Part shown: positions 6,519 to 15,841 of the stretch, one piece after another | How positions within the stretch are numbered: position 1 is the stretch's first letter | How the letters are laid out: the number at the start of each line of letters is the position of its first letter | Assembly: GCF_028649435.1 (NCBI RefSeq) | Contig: NZ_JAQSIN010000009.1 | Strand: one strand, 5' to 3' | DNA: 64,000 bases | Source: Curvibacter microcysteis | GTDB lineage: Bacteria; Pseudomonadota; Gammaproteobacteria; Burkholderiales; Burkholderiaceae_C | Notes under the pieces: generated by a model | Seen by the model: only the letters and a program-made list of their open reading frames with translations | What the model was told of the DNA's origin: nothing | Database searches by the model: none | Made by a program: the position numbers and the translations under genes

Positions 6519-9038
6519 TCAGGCGCTGGCGCGGCGCAGGGTCTCCACCACCGGGCGGCGCAGCACCTCGCGCAAGCCCCACCAGCCCGCGGCCAGGGCC
6601 AGCACGGCCCCCGCCACGGCGCCGCCCAGCAGCACCCAGGGCGAGGCGTTCCAGGCAAAGTCAAACACATAGCGCGCCAGGCCCCAGCCCACCACGGCCG
6701 CGACCGCGCTGGCCAGGCTGCCAGCCAGCAGGCCCACGCCCACCAGCTCGGCCGCCTGCACCTGGCGCAGCAGGCGCGCACTGGCCCCCACCGCACGCAT
6801 GATGGCGAACTCGCGCGAGCGCTCCTCACGCGTGGCCGTGACGGCCGCAAACAAGACCACCAGGCCCGCCGCCAGGGTGAAGGCGAACAAGAACTCCACC
6901 GCCCGCACCACCTGCTCCAGCACGCGCTGCACCTGGTTCAGGGTGCTGCTCATGTCGACGTTGGTGATGTTCGGAAACTGCCGCACCAAGGCGTTGTCAA
7001 AACCCGGCTGGGCCGGGGCGCGGAAGGCGGCCAGGTAGGTCACCGGCACGTCCTGCAACTGGCTGACCGGGTAAATGACAAAGAAGTTGGCGTGCAGTGA
7101 ACCCCAATCCACCTTGCGCAGCGAGCTGATGCGCGACTCGGTTTGCAGACCGCCGATGTCAAAGCGCAGCACATCGCCCAGCTTCAGGCCCAGGGTCTGG
7201 GCCAGGCCCTCCTCCACGCTGATGGCGCCGGCCTCTTCGGGGGTCCAGCGCCCGGCGACCACGCTGTTGTGCGGCGGCTGCTCGGCGGCGTTGGAGAGGT
7301 TGAACTCCCGGTCAACCAGTCGCTTGGCACGGTCGCTGGCGAAATCATCCGGGCTGATGGCTTGGCCATTCACAGCCAGCAGGCGGCCCCGGATCATGGG
7401 GTACCAGTCGTAGTTCGTGACCCCCGCCTGCTTCAGCGTGGACTGGAAGTCCGCGCCCTGCTCGGGCATTACATTGATGACAAAGCGGTTGGGCGCGTCC
7501 GGCGGCGTGGCCTGGCGCCAGCTGCTGATCAGGTCGGTGCGCAACAGCACCAGCAGCACCAGGGCCAGCAGGCCCACGGCCAGGGCGCTGACCTGCACCA
7601 CCGCGTAAGCCGGGCGGGCCGAGATCTGCCGCGTGGCCAACACCAGCCAGCGCGGGGCGGTGTTCTCGTTGACGCTGCGCCGCAGCAGCTTGACCGCCAC
7701 CCAACTCAGGCCGGCAAACAAGAGCACGGCGCCGGCAAAGCCGCCCACGGCGATCAAGCCCAGCAGGCGGTCGCTGCTGACCGCCATCAGCAAGGCGGCA
7801 AAGCCCAGCACGCCCAGGCCCAGCACCAGCAGCGAGGCCGGCTTGAGCCCGCCCAGGTCGCGCCGGATGACACGCAACGGGGGCACCTGGGCCAGTTGCA
7901 GCACCGGCGGCAGGCCAAAGGCCAGCAGCAGGGTCAGGCCCATGCCCAAGCCCAGCAGGGCCGGCCAGGCGCTGGCGGCCGGCAGGGCCGCGTCCACCAA
8001 ACCGGCCAGCAAGAACACAAACGCGTGGTGCACGCCCCAGCCCAGGGCCACGCCCAGGGCGCTGGCCCACAGGCCCGCCAGCACAAATTCGACGCTGTAG
8101 GCCAGGGCGATGGTGCGCTGGCTCAGGCCCAGCACGCGCAGCAGGGCGCAGTCGTCCAGGTGGCTGGCGGCAAAGCCGCGCGCGGCCAGGGCCACGGCCA
8201 CGGCACTGAGCAAGGCCGCCAGCAGGGCCACCAGGTTGAGGAATTTTTCGGCTCGGTCCAGGGTCTGGCGCATTTCGGGGCGGCCGCTCTCCAGCGATTC
8301 CAGGCGCAGGCCGCGGCGCTCGCCGCCTTGCAGCTCGGTCGTGGCCCAGCGGGTGTACGCCTGCACGGCCGGGGCCTCGCCAGCCACGGCCAGTCGGTAG
8401 CTGATGCGGCTGGCGGGTTGCACCAGGCGGGTGGCGGCCAGGTCGCGCTCGTTGATCAGCACGCGCGGCGCAAAGGACATGAAACCGGCCCCCCGGTCGG
8501 GCTCCAACACCAGCACCCGGGCCACACGCAAGCGGCTGTCGCCCAGCAGCAGCGGGTCGCCCACCTGCAGGCCCAGGGCCTCCAGCAAGGGGGCATCGAC
8601 CCAAGCCTCGCCCGGTGCGGGCACGGCGCGGGTGCTTTGTTCGGGGGCGCCGGGGCGCTCGGCCACGACCAGTTGGCCGCGCAGCGGGTAGCCCGCGCCC
8701 ACGGCCTTGAGGGCCACCAGGCGGCTGGCGCCGCCTTGCTCGTCGCTGGCGCGACCCATGGTCGGGAAACTCAGCGTGCCGGCCACCTGCAAGCCCAGGC
8801 GCCGGGCTTCGGCCTCGAACGCGGGCGGCGCCGGGTTGTCGCTGGCCAGGACCAGGTCGCCGCCCAGCAATTGGCGCGCATCGCGCTGCAGGCCGCCCTT
8901 GAGCCGGTCAGAGAAAAACCCCACCGCCGACAGCGCGGCCACCGCCAAGGTAACGGCCACGATGAGCAAGCGCAGTTCACCGGCGCGCAGGTCGCGCCAC
9001 AGGGTGCGCCAGCCCAGGCGCCAGAAAGAGTGCTTCAT
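6519..9038 (-). CDS. Large FtsX-like ABC transporter permease (YbbP type)
   Basis: An 839-residue membrane protein. The N terminus MKHSFWRLGWRTLWRDLRAGELRLLIVAVTLAVAALSAVGFF is the usual opening of YbbP-type permeases, followed by a large periplasmic domain, a central group of about six membrane segments with an FtsX domain (FLNLVALLAALLSAVAVALAARGF region), a second periplasmic domain and a C-terminal FtsX domain (VEFLFAFTLAAGLVVLFAAVTATREERSREFAIMRAVGAS region). Such permeases normally work with a LolD/YbbA-like ATPase and often a TesA-type esterase; neither is adjacent here. The substrate is unknown, possibly lipid or lipoprotein related. Confidence 0.88.
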   Translation of the reverse strand: MKHSFWRLGWRTLWRDLRAGELRLLIVAVTLAVAALSAVGFFSDRLKGGLQRDARQLLGGDLVLASDNPAPPAFEAEARRLGLQVAGTLSFPTMGRASDEQGGASRLVALKAVGAGYPLRGQLVVAERPGAPEQSTRAVPAPGEAWVDAPLLEALGLQVGDPLLLGDSRLRVARVLVLEPDRGAGFMSFAPRVLINERDLAATRLVQPASRISYRLAVAGEAPAVQAYTRWATTELQGGERRGLRLESLESGRPEMRQTLDRAEKFLNLVALLAALLSAVAVALAARGFAASHLDDCALLRVLGLSQRTIALAYSVEFVLAGLWASALGVALGWGVHHAFVFLLAGLVDAALPAASAWPALLGLGMGLTLLLAFGLPPVLQLAQVPPLRVIRRDLGGLKPASLLVLGLGVLGFAALLMAVSSDRLLGLIAVGGFAGAVLLFAGLSWVAVKLLRRSVNENTAPRWLVLATRQISARPAYAVVQVSALAVGLLALVLLVLLRTDLISSWRQATPPDAPNRFVINVMPEQGADFQSTLKQAGVTNYDWYPMIRGRLLAVNGQAISPDDFASDRAKRLVDREFNLSNAAEQPPHNSVVAGRWTPEEAGAISVEEGLAQTLGLKLGDVLRFDIGGLQTESRISSLRKVDWGSLHANFFVIYPVSQLQDVPVTYLAAFRAPAQPGFDNALVRQFPNITNVDMSSTLNQVQRVLEQVVRAVEFLFAFTLAAGLVVLFAAVTATREERSREFAIMRAVGASARLLRQVQAAELVGVGLLAGSLASAVAAVVGWGLARYVFDFAWNASPWVLLGGAVAGAVLALAAGWWGLREVLRRPVVETLRRASA

Positions 9039-9178
9039 GACCCCGACCTTAGCGCAATCCGATGTCAGTCACGCAAGCACCGCGCAATGGCCCCAGCACC
9101 CCAGCCCCACCCGATGGTCTGGCCGCCGCGCCGCCGGGGAAGGCGGGATGGGGCGGCCCCGGGTCAGTCGACCTGGCT

Positions 9179-10717
9179 TCAGCGCTTGTCCAGGCGCTGC
9201 TCCAGCTCGGCCAGCACCGGGCGCAAACGGGCGCCCGTGCTGATTTGGGGGTTGGAGGGGCCGTCCGACTTTTGCGCCTGCTTCTCGCGCAGCGCGATCA
9301 CCGGCAAGGCCTTGGCGAAGGCCTGGGTGAAGGAGTGCGTCTGGCGCAGCTGCTCGTCAAACACCGCCCGGCCAAAAAAGGTCAGCTCGGACGCGCTGCC
9401 GCAGCCGTAGGAGGTGTGGGTGGCGTCGGCGGCCGTCATCACCAGGCTGCTGTCGCTGGCCAGAGGCTCGACCCAGCCGCCTGAATAACAGGCCGAAATG
9501 GCGATCACGCGGTTCTGGATGCCGGCCTCGTCCAACAAGGCGCGCAAGCCCTGCGGGTCGATCGGGTCGACCTCCAGCGGCCAGTGGCTGGCCGCCAGCT
9601 TGAAGTCCTGCGCGCCATGGGAGCTGAGGTAGAGCACCAGCACGTCGTGCTCGCGGTCCATCTTCTGCGCCAGCAAGCCGATGGCGCGGCGCAGGTTCTG
9701 CGGTGTGGCCCAGGGCAGGCTGGTCGCCGTGTCCGCATGGTTGAGCAGGGTCAGCACCCGACCCTCGGCGTCAAAGCGCTGGCGCAGCACATCCCCCACC
9801 ATCTGGCTTTCGCGGCGGAACACCTCTTCTTCGGCGTAGGGCGCAAAGACCAGGCCGTAGACCTCGGTCAGGCCTTCGCGCTGGGGCAGCAACTCGCGCT
9901 CAAGGGCGGGCCACAGCGCCTGCTGGGCCTCGAAAGTGGCCTGGCTCAGGCGCAAGCGCGGGGGTTCAGGGGCGTCGGCCGCCAGGGCGGCGCTCTCGTC
10001 GGGCGCCCAAGGGCGGTCGGGGAATTGCCAAACCGCCAGGCCTGACAAGCCGCCCAGCACGAGGCTGAACACGACCAGGCGCCAGCGCGGGCCCGCAAAG
10101 CGCGCGGTCAGGCGCACCACCGCGAGCAAGGCCCACAGCAACATCAGCAGGAACGCGCCCCAGTAGAGCTGCTGTGAACGCGGCCCCTCAAAGGCCAGCC
10201 ACTCGCGCAGCACCGACAGGGCCAGCCCTTGCAGCGCCAGTTGTGCCGGCAGGGTGGCCCAGGTGCTGAGCGCGAACCAGGAGCCCAGGCCGCGCAGGTG
10301 CCAGGGGTCGGGGTCTTGCTCGGCCTCCCTCAAGGGCGGCAGGGCAAACCAGGCGGCCCACAGCACCAGGAGCGTCATCCACCATGGCACCAGCCAGGCA
10401 CGCCAGTCAAAAATGGCGGGACCCAGCACTTCGAGCCGGGCAAAAGCCAGCTGCAGCCCGGCACTCAACAGGGTCAGCAGCAGCACCTGCCAAGGTGAGG
10501 GCTGGGCGTGCCCCACTTCGGGCGACATGAAAAAGGCCGCGCGCCAGCCGCCCAGCACCCAACGCCACCAGGGCAGGCGTTCGGGCGGCACGGGCTTGGC
10601 CTCTCCCAGCGCCCAGACCGGACTGGCGGGCGCGGGCTCCAGGGCCAGCGGGGTGGTGTCTTCGTCATCGATGGCGACCGTATCGTCCCAATCCACGGGA
10701 GGCTGACTTTTGCTCAT
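9179..10717 (-). CDS. Membrane-anchored peptidase C13 (legumain-like) protein
   Basis: A 512-residue protein. The start at 10717 (MSKSQPPVDWDD) is preferred over one 84 bases upstream. After an acidic cytoplasmic leader there are about five hydrophobic segments within residues ~75-255. The soluble C-terminal half (~275-512) carries the clan CD catalytic pair: H367 in VLYLSSHGAQDF and C410 in VIAISACYSGGW. This is the peptidase C13 signature shared by legumain and GPI8, relatives of caspases. Cleavage specificity and orientation are not determined; the catalytic domain is predicted to follow the last membrane span. The gene stands alone between a permease and an aldolase gene. Confidence 0.88.
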   Translation of the reverse strand: MSKSQPPVDWDDTVAIDDEDTTPLALEPAPASPVWALGEAKPVPPERLPWWRWVLGGWRAAFFMSPEVGHAQPSPWQVLLLTLLSAGLQLAFARLEVLGPAIFDWRAWLVPWWMTLLVLWAAWFALPPLREAEQDPDPWHLRGLGSWFALSTWATLPAQLALQGLALSVLREWLAFEGPRSQQLYWGAFLLMLLWALLAVVRLTARFAGPRWRLVVFSLVLGGLSGLAVWQFPDRPWAPDESAALAADAPEPPRLRLSQATFEAQQALWPALERELLPQREGLTEVYGLVFAPYAEEEVFRRESQMVGDVLRQRFDAEGRVLTLLNHADTATSLPWATPQNLRRAIGLLAQKMDREHDVLVLYLSSHGAQDFKLAASHWPLEVDPIDPQGLRALLDEAGIQNRVIAISACYSGGWVEPLASDSSLVMTAADATHTSYGCGSASELTFFGRAVFDEQLRQTHSFTQAFAKALPVIALREKQAQKSDGPSNPQISTGARLRPVLAELEQRLDKR

Positions 10718-10889
10718 CCCGACATGATGCCAGCGCCCCAGGGGGGCTCGCCAGTGTCCAGGGCGCGAAGGCCGCCCTGCCCCGGCCCCCATGGCAGACA
10801 AGCCGGCCCCCAGCTCACCGGGGGGAGGCCTGGGATTTCATCGCACAATGGGCGCCGATTTGACTTGTTTTTCAGGACTGGAGACCTGC

Positions 10890-11696
10890 ATGCCGGTGAC
10901 CCCCACCAACCCGTTCAAGCGCGCTTTGCAAAACAAGGAGGCCCAAATTGGCCTGTGGCTGTCCATGGCCTCGCCCTACCTCAGCGAGGTCAGCGCCACC
11001 GCTGGTTTTGACTGGCTGCTGATCGATGGCGAACACGCGCCCAACACCTTGCAAAGCACACTGCAGCAGCTGCAGGTGGTGGCGCCCTACCGCGCACAAC
11101 CGGTGGTGCGGGCCGTGGAAGGCCAGGTGGCCCTGGTCAAGCAACTGCTGGACATCGGCGCCCAAAACCTGCTGATCCCGATGGTCGACACGCCCGAGCA
11201 AGCGCGCTTGATGGCTTCAGCCGTGCGCTACCCGCCCGAGGGCATTCGCGGCGTGGGCAGCGCCATCGCCCGCGCTTCGCGTTGGAGCCTGCAAGCCGAC
11301 TACCTGGACACGGCCAGCGACAACATCTGCCTGCTGGTGCAGGCCGAGACCGTGACGGCCTTGGGCAACCTGAAGGAGATCGCCGCGGTGGACGGCGTGG
11401 ACGGCGTCTTCATCGGCCCGGCCGACCTGGCCGCGTCCATGGGACACCGGGGCCAGCCGGGCCACCCTGAAGTCCAGGCCGCCATAGAAGGCGCAATCCG
11501 CACCATCGTGGCCGCGGGCAAGGCCGCCGGCATCCTGACCTCGGATGCCGCGCTGGCGCGCCGCTACCTGGCACTGGGCGCCACCTTTGTCGCCGTGGGC
11601 GTGGATGTGTCGCTCTACGCGCAAGCCGCGCGCAAGCTCGCGGCCGACTTCTTGGGCAGCGACAAGCCCGCTTCGGCCCCGGGCGCCGCTTACTGA
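10890..11696 (+). CDS. hpaI: HpcH/HpaI family class II aldolase
   Basis: A 268-residue metal-dependent aldolase of the HpcH/HpaI family. The start at 10890 follows CTGGAGA; the 33 upstream in-frame codons are not family-like. Landmarks are IGLWLSMASPYLSEV, DWLLIDGEHAPN (catalytic His and acidic residue), a metal-binding VQAETVTAL glutamate, and GVFIGPADLAASMG. The best match by pattern is 4-hydroxy-2-oxoheptanedioate aldolase, which yields pyruvate (or glyoxylate in relatives) plus an aldehyde. No homoprotocatechuate pathway genes are nearby, so the natural substrate is uncertain. Confidence 0.88.
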   Translation: MPVTPTNPFKRALQNKEAQIGLWLSMASPYLSEVSATAGFDWLLIDGEHAPNTLQSTLQQLQVVAPYRAQPVVRAVEGQVALVKQLLDIGAQNLLIPMVDTPEQARLMASAVRYPPEGIRGVGSAIARASRWSLQADYLDTASDNICLLVQAETVTALGNLKEIAAVDGVDGVFIGPADLAASMGHRGQPGHPEVQAAIEGAIRTIVAAGKAAGILTSDAALARRYLALGATFVAVGVDVSLYAQAARKLAADFLGSDKPASAPGAAY

Positions 11697-11772
11697 TCAA
11701 ACGAAGAGGCCTGACCCTGCAGCAGGGGCGCCACGGCCGGGGTCAGGGCCCGCAGCGGGTGACGGCGGCGAC

Positions 11773-12027
11773 TCAGGTTGGGGCCGGCAAGGCCTCGCAC
11801 AACAGGGCGCGGTGGGCGTTCCAGGCCTGACGCACGATGTCGCGCACCTCGGGCTGGGCCGGGTCGTCCATCAGGCGCTGAAACTCGGCGCGCATGCGCG
11901 GCTCCCAGAACTTGCGGATGTGGTTGGCGATGCCCATCAGGGCCTCGGGCCGGTCGGGCATGGACTCGAAGAACTGGCCAATGCGGTTGGCCATGACGAT
12001 CAGGTTGGAAGTGTGGTGTTCGCTCAT
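11773..12027 (-). CDS. fdsD: Formate dehydrogenase delta subunit
   Basis: An 84-residue protein, MSEHHTSNLIVMANRIGQFFESMPDRPEA and onward, matching the FdsD family (N-terminal VxMANQIGxFF and a central IxxHIRKFWEPRMR block). FdsD is a small subunit or assembly factor needed for an active NAD-dependent, Mo-containing formate dehydrogenase. It lies four bases after fdhD and is the last gene of the fds operon, the same position as in the known fdsGBACD order. Confidence 0.93.
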   Translation of the reverse strand: MSEHHTSNLIVMANRIGQFFESMPDRPEALMGIANHIRKFWEPRMRAEFQRLMDDPAQPEVRDIVRQAWNAHRALLCEALPAPT

Positions 12028-12031
12028 GCTC

Positions 12032-12883
12032 TCAAGCCTCCCCGGCCACGCGGTGGCCCTGGGTGTAAACAGAAAAATCGGATCCCCGGGCAAAGCCCAG
12101 CAGACTCAGGCCCGCCGCCTCGGCGGTGTGCAAGGCCAGGGCCGTGACGCCCGACACCGCCGCCAGCAAGGGCACGCCAGCGGCAGCCGTCTTTTGCACC
12201 ATCTCATGGCTGGCGCGGCTGGTCACCACCACAAAGCCACTGGCTTCGGGCTGGGCCTGGCGCTGGCTGGCAGGGCGGCGCAGCAAGGCGCCAATCAGTT
12301 TGTCCAGCGCGTTGTGCCGACCCACGTCTTCCCGCACCAGGTGCAACTGCCCCTGGGCATCGCACCAGCCGGCCGCGTGCGTGGCACCCGTGGCCGCCAA
12401 CAGGGGTTGGCGGGCACGCAGCTGCCCCATGCCCGCCACCAGGGCCTCCGGCGTGTAGACGCCTTGCACCGACAAGGGCGCCACCGGGCGCACCGCCTGG
12501 GTCAGGCTCTCGGCGCCGCACAGGCCACAGCCCGTGCGGCCCGCCAGGCTGCGCCGCCGGTCCTTGAATTGGGCAAAGCACGAGGCGGCCACTTCCAGGC
12601 GCAGGGTGATGCCCTCGGCGCTGGGGTCGGCCTCGATGGCATACACCTGGCCCGCGTGCTGGACCAGGCCTTCGCTGAGGCTGAAGCCCAAGGCAAAGTC
12701 TTCCAGGTCGGCCGGGGTGGCCAGCATGACCGCATGGCTCACGCCGTTGTACTCCAGCGCCACCGGCACCTCGTCGGCCAGCACGTCTTGCGCTGAGTGC
12801 CACTGGCCCGCACGGTAGCGCCGCACCGGGGTGGCGCGGCTGCCTTCGGGCAGGGCACAGGGGACGGCGGGGTGGGCGTCCAT
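12032..12883 (-). CDS. fdhD: Formate dehydrogenase sulfurtransferase FdhD/FdsC
   Basis: A 283-residue member of the FdhD family. The conserved CxxC is in GRTGCGLCGAESL, and DVGRHNALDKLIG is the nucleotide/bis-MGD-binding block. The protein passes sulfur to the molybdenum cofactor before its insertion into the alpha subunit. It corresponds to FdsC in the fds operon nomenclature. It starts 11 bases after the fdsA stop and precedes fdsD. Confidence 0.95.
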   Translation of the reverse strand: MDAHPAVPCALPEGSRATPVRRYRAGQWHSAQDVLADEVPVALEYNGVSHAVMLATPADLEDFALGFSLSEGLVQHAGQVYAIEADPSAEGITLRLEVAASCFAQFKDRRRSLAGRTGCGLCGAESLTQAVRPVAPLSVQGVYTPEALVAGMGQLRARQPLLAATGATHAAGWCDAQGQLHLVREDVGRHNALDKLIGALLRRPASQRQAQPEASGFVVVTSRASHEMVQKTAAAGVPLLAAVSGVTALALHTAEAAGLSLLGFARGSDFSVYTQGHRVAGEA

Positions 12884-12894
12884 GCTCGGCTCGC

Positions 12895-15831
12895 TCAGGC
12901 GCTCTGCCCGGCCGCTTGCAGGTGCTCCAGCTGAGCCTGGTTGAACTCGCTGTAGTCACGCTGCCACGGCGACTGGTGGGCCGCCGGGGTGCCGGACTCG
13001 GCGGCCCCCAGGGCGGGTTGGGCCACCAGGCTCACGTTGACGGCAGTCACCTTGTACTCGGGGCAGTTGGTGGCCCAGTCGCTGCTGTCGGTGGTGATGA
13101 CGTTGGCGCCCGACTCGGGGAAGTGGAAGGTGGTGTAGACCACGCCCGGGGCCACACGCTCGGTCACGGTGGCGCGCAGCACGGTTTCACCCGCGCGGCT
13201 TTGGATGCCCACCCAGTCGTCCTCGCGGATGCCGCGCTCTTCGGCGTCGTGCGGGTGGATTTCCAGGCGGTCCTCGCTGTGCCACTGGTTGTTCTCGGTG
13301 CGGCGTGTCTGGGCGCCCACGTTGTACTGCGACAGGATGCGGCCCGTGGTCAGCAGCAGCGGGAACTTGCGCGTGACCTTTTCGTCCGTGGGCACGTACT
13401 GCGTGATGATGAAGCGCCCCTTGCCGCGCACGAATTTGTCGACGTGCATGATGGCGGTGCCGGCCTCGTCGGTGTGGTCGTTGCAAGGCCACTGCACGCT
13501 GCCCAGGCGCTCGATCTTCTCGTAGCTGACACCGGCGAAGCTGGGGGTCAGCGCCGCGATCTCCTGCATGATCTCCTCGGGGTGCTGGTAGTTCATGGGG
13601 TAACCCAGCGCGTTGGCCAGCTTTTGCGTGACCTCCCAATCGGCATAACCGGCCAGCGGCTTCATGACGCGGCGCACACGGCTGATGCGGCGCTCGGCGT
13701 TGGTGAAGGTGCCATCCTTTTCAAGGAAGGACGAGCCCGGCAGGAACACATGGGCGTACTTGGCGGTTTCGTTGAGGAAGATGTCCTGCACCACCACGCA
13801 CTGCATGGCCTTGAGCGAGTCGGTGACGTGCTGGGTGTTGGGGTCGCTTTGCACGATGTCCTCGCCCTCGCAGTACAGGCCCAGGAAGGTGCCTTGCTGC
13901 GCGGCGTCGAACATGTTGGGAATGCGCAGGCCCGGCTCGGGGTTGAGCGTCACGCCCCAGGCCGACTCGAACAAGGTGCGCGTGGTGCTGTCGCTGATGT
14001 GGCGGTAGCCCGGCAGCTCGTGCGGGAATGAGCCCATGTCGCACGAGCCCTGCACGTTGTTCTGGCCGCGCAACGGGTTCACGCCCACGCCTTCGCGGCC
14101 GACGTTGCCGGTGGCCATGGCCAGGTTGGCAATGCCCATGACCATGGTCGAGCCCTGGGCGTGCTCGGTCACACCGAGGCCGTAATAGATGGCGGCGTTG
14201 ACCTGGCGGCCGGTCTTCACGCCTTCGCTGTTGCCGGTGGCGTACAGGCGGGCGGCGGCGCGCAGTTCCTCGGCCGGCACGCCGGTGACGAGCGACATGG
14301 CTTCAGGCGAGTTCTCGGGCCGGGCCACGAACTCGCGCCATTCCCGGAAGGACTTGTCGTCACAGCGCTCGGCGATGTAGGCCTCGTCCAGCAGGCCTTC
14401 GGTGACCACCACGTGGGCCAGCGCGCTGATGACGGCCACGTTGGTGCCGGGCTTGAGCTGCAGGTGGTGCTGGGCCGAGATGTGCGGCGACTGCACCAGG
14501 TCGATGCGGCGCGGGTCAACCACGATCAGCTTGGCCCCTTCGCGCAGGCGCTTCTTCATGCGCGAGCCGAACACCGGGTGGGCATCGGTCGGGTTGGCAC
14601 CGATGACCAGGATGACGTCGGCCTTCTCCACCGACTTGAAGGTCTGCGTACCGGCCGAGGTGCCGTAGGTCTGGCCCAGGCCGTAGCCGGTGGGCGAGTG
14701 ACACACGCGGGCGCAGGTGTCGACGTTGTTGTTGCCAAAAGCGGCCCGGATCAGCTTTTGCACCAGGTAGGTTTCTTCGTTGGTGCAGCGCGAGGAGGTG
14801 ATGCCGCCGATCGAGTCGCGGCCATGCTCGGCCTGGATGCGGCGGAACTCACTGGCCGCGTAGCCAATGGCCTCGTCCCAGCTGACTTCCTGCCACGGGT
14901 CGTTGATGCTCTTGCGGATCATCGGCGTGGTGATGCGGTCCTTGTGGGTGGCATAGCCCCAGGCGAAACGGCCCTTGACGCAGGCATGGCCTTCGTTGGC
15001 CTTGCCGTCCTTCCAGGGGACCATGCGCACGACCTCGGTGCCCTTCATCTCGGCCTTGAAGGCGCAGCCCACGCCGCAGTAGGCGCAGGTGGTGATGGTG
15101 CTGTGCTCGGGCTGGCCCAGGTTGATGATGGACTTTTCTTGCAGCGTGGCGGTGGGGCAGGCTTCGACGCAGGCGCCGCAGCTGACGCACTCGGAGTCCA
15201 TGAAGGACTGGTTCTGGCCCGGCGACACGCGCGACTCAAAACCCCGGCCGCTGATGGTCAGCGCGAACGTGCCCTGGGTTTCTTCGCAGGCGCGTACGCA
15301 GCGGTTGCAGACGATGCACTTGCTGGCGTCGTAGCTGAAATAAGGGTTGGAGTTGTCGATGGCGGGCTTGCTGTCGCCACGGAAGTGGTTGGCACCGTCG
15401 AGGCCATAGCGCACCTCGCGCAGGCCGGTGACGCCAGCCATGTCCTGCAATTCGCAGTTGCCGTTGGCCGAGCAGGTCAGGCAGTCCAGCGGGTGGTCGG
15501 AGATGTACAGCTCCATCACGCCCTTGCGCAGCGCTTGCAGCTTGGGGCTTTGGGTGCGCACCTTCATGCCGGCTTCGGCCGGTGTGGTGCAGGACGCGGG
15601 GTAGCCCTTGCGGCCTTCGACCTCGACCAGGCACAGGCGGCAGGAGCCAAAGGGCTCCAGGCTGTCGGTGGCGCAAAGCTTGGGCACGCGCACACCGGCG
15701 TCGACCGCCGCGCGCATCAGCGAGGTGCCCGCGGGCACGCTGACGCTGACGCCGTCGATCTCGAGCGTCACTTCTTTTTCAGACACCCGCAACGGGGTGC
15801 CGTAATCGGTTTGTTTCAGGTGGTCCAGCAT
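12895..15831 (-). CDS. fdsA: NAD-dependent formate dehydrogenase alpha (catalytic) subunit
   Basis: A 978-residue bis-MGD molybdoenzyme subunit that oxidises formate to CO2. Cluster ligands can be read in order: [2Fe-2S] C53, C64, C67, C81; His-Cys3 cluster H113, C117, C120, C126; two ferredoxin-type [4Fe-4S] sets starting C172 and C215; and the catalytic-domain [4Fe-4S] C249, C252, C256, C284. The metal ligand is cysteine C377 followed by H378 (TCARVCHSPTGY), so this is the Cys and not the selenocysteine form. The molybdopterin dinucleotide-binding domain occupies the C-terminal ~150 residues. Electrons pass through the N-terminal clusters to FdsB. Confidence 0.97.
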   Translation of the reverse strand: MLDHLKQTDYGTPLRVSEKEVTLEIDGVSVSVPAGTSLMRAAVDAGVRVPKLCATDSLEPFGSCRLCLVEVEGRKGYPASCTTPAEAGMKVRTQSPKLQALRKGVMELYISDHPLDCLTCSANGNCELQDMAGVTGLREVRYGLDGANHFRGDSKPAIDNSNPYFSYDASKCIVCNRCVRACEETQGTFALTISGRGFESRVSPGQNQSFMDSECVSCGACVEACPTATLQEKSIINLGQPEHSTITTCAYCGVGCAFKAEMKGTEVVRMVPWKDGKANEGHACVKGRFAWGYATHKDRITTPMIRKSINDPWQEVSWDEAIGYAASEFRRIQAEHGRDSIGGITSSRCTNEETYLVQKLIRAAFGNNNVDTCARVCHSPTGYGLGQTYGTSAGTQTFKSVEKADVILVIGANPTDAHPVFGSRMKKRLREGAKLIVVDPRRIDLVQSPHISAQHHLQLKPGTNVAVISALAHVVVTEGLLDEAYIAERCDDKSFREWREFVARPENSPEAMSLVTGVPAEELRAAARLYATGNSEGVKTGRQVNAAIYYGLGVTEHAQGSTMVMGIANLAMATGNVGREGVGVNPLRGQNNVQGSCDMGSFPHELPGYRHISDSTTRTLFESAWGVTLNPEPGLRIPNMFDAAQQGTFLGLYCEGEDIVQSDPNTQHVTDSLKAMQCVVVQDIFLNETAKYAHVFLPGSSFLEKDGTFTNAERRISRVRRVMKPLAGYADWEVTQKLANALGYPMNYQHPEEIMQEIAALTPSFAGVSYEKIERLGSVQWPCNDHTDEAGTAIMHVDKFVRGKGRFIITQYVPTDEKVTRKFPLLLTTGRILSQYNVGAQTRRTENNQWHSEDRLEIHPHDAEERGIREDDWVGIQSRAGETVLRATVTERVAPGVVYTTFHFPESGANVITTDSSDWATNCPEYKVTAVNVSLVAQPALGAAESGTPAAHQSPWQRDYSEFNQAQLEHLQAAGQSA

Positions 15832-15841
15832 GGCGAACTCC

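Noticed and set aside
7143..9410. 755-codon open frame on plus opposite the FtsX-like permease
   Set aside because: Gln/His/Gly-rich shadow of a well-supported membrane protein gene.
14690..14710. Possible selenocysteine in FdsA
   Set aside because: The metal-ligand codon encodes cysteine (C377); there is no in-frame TGA.
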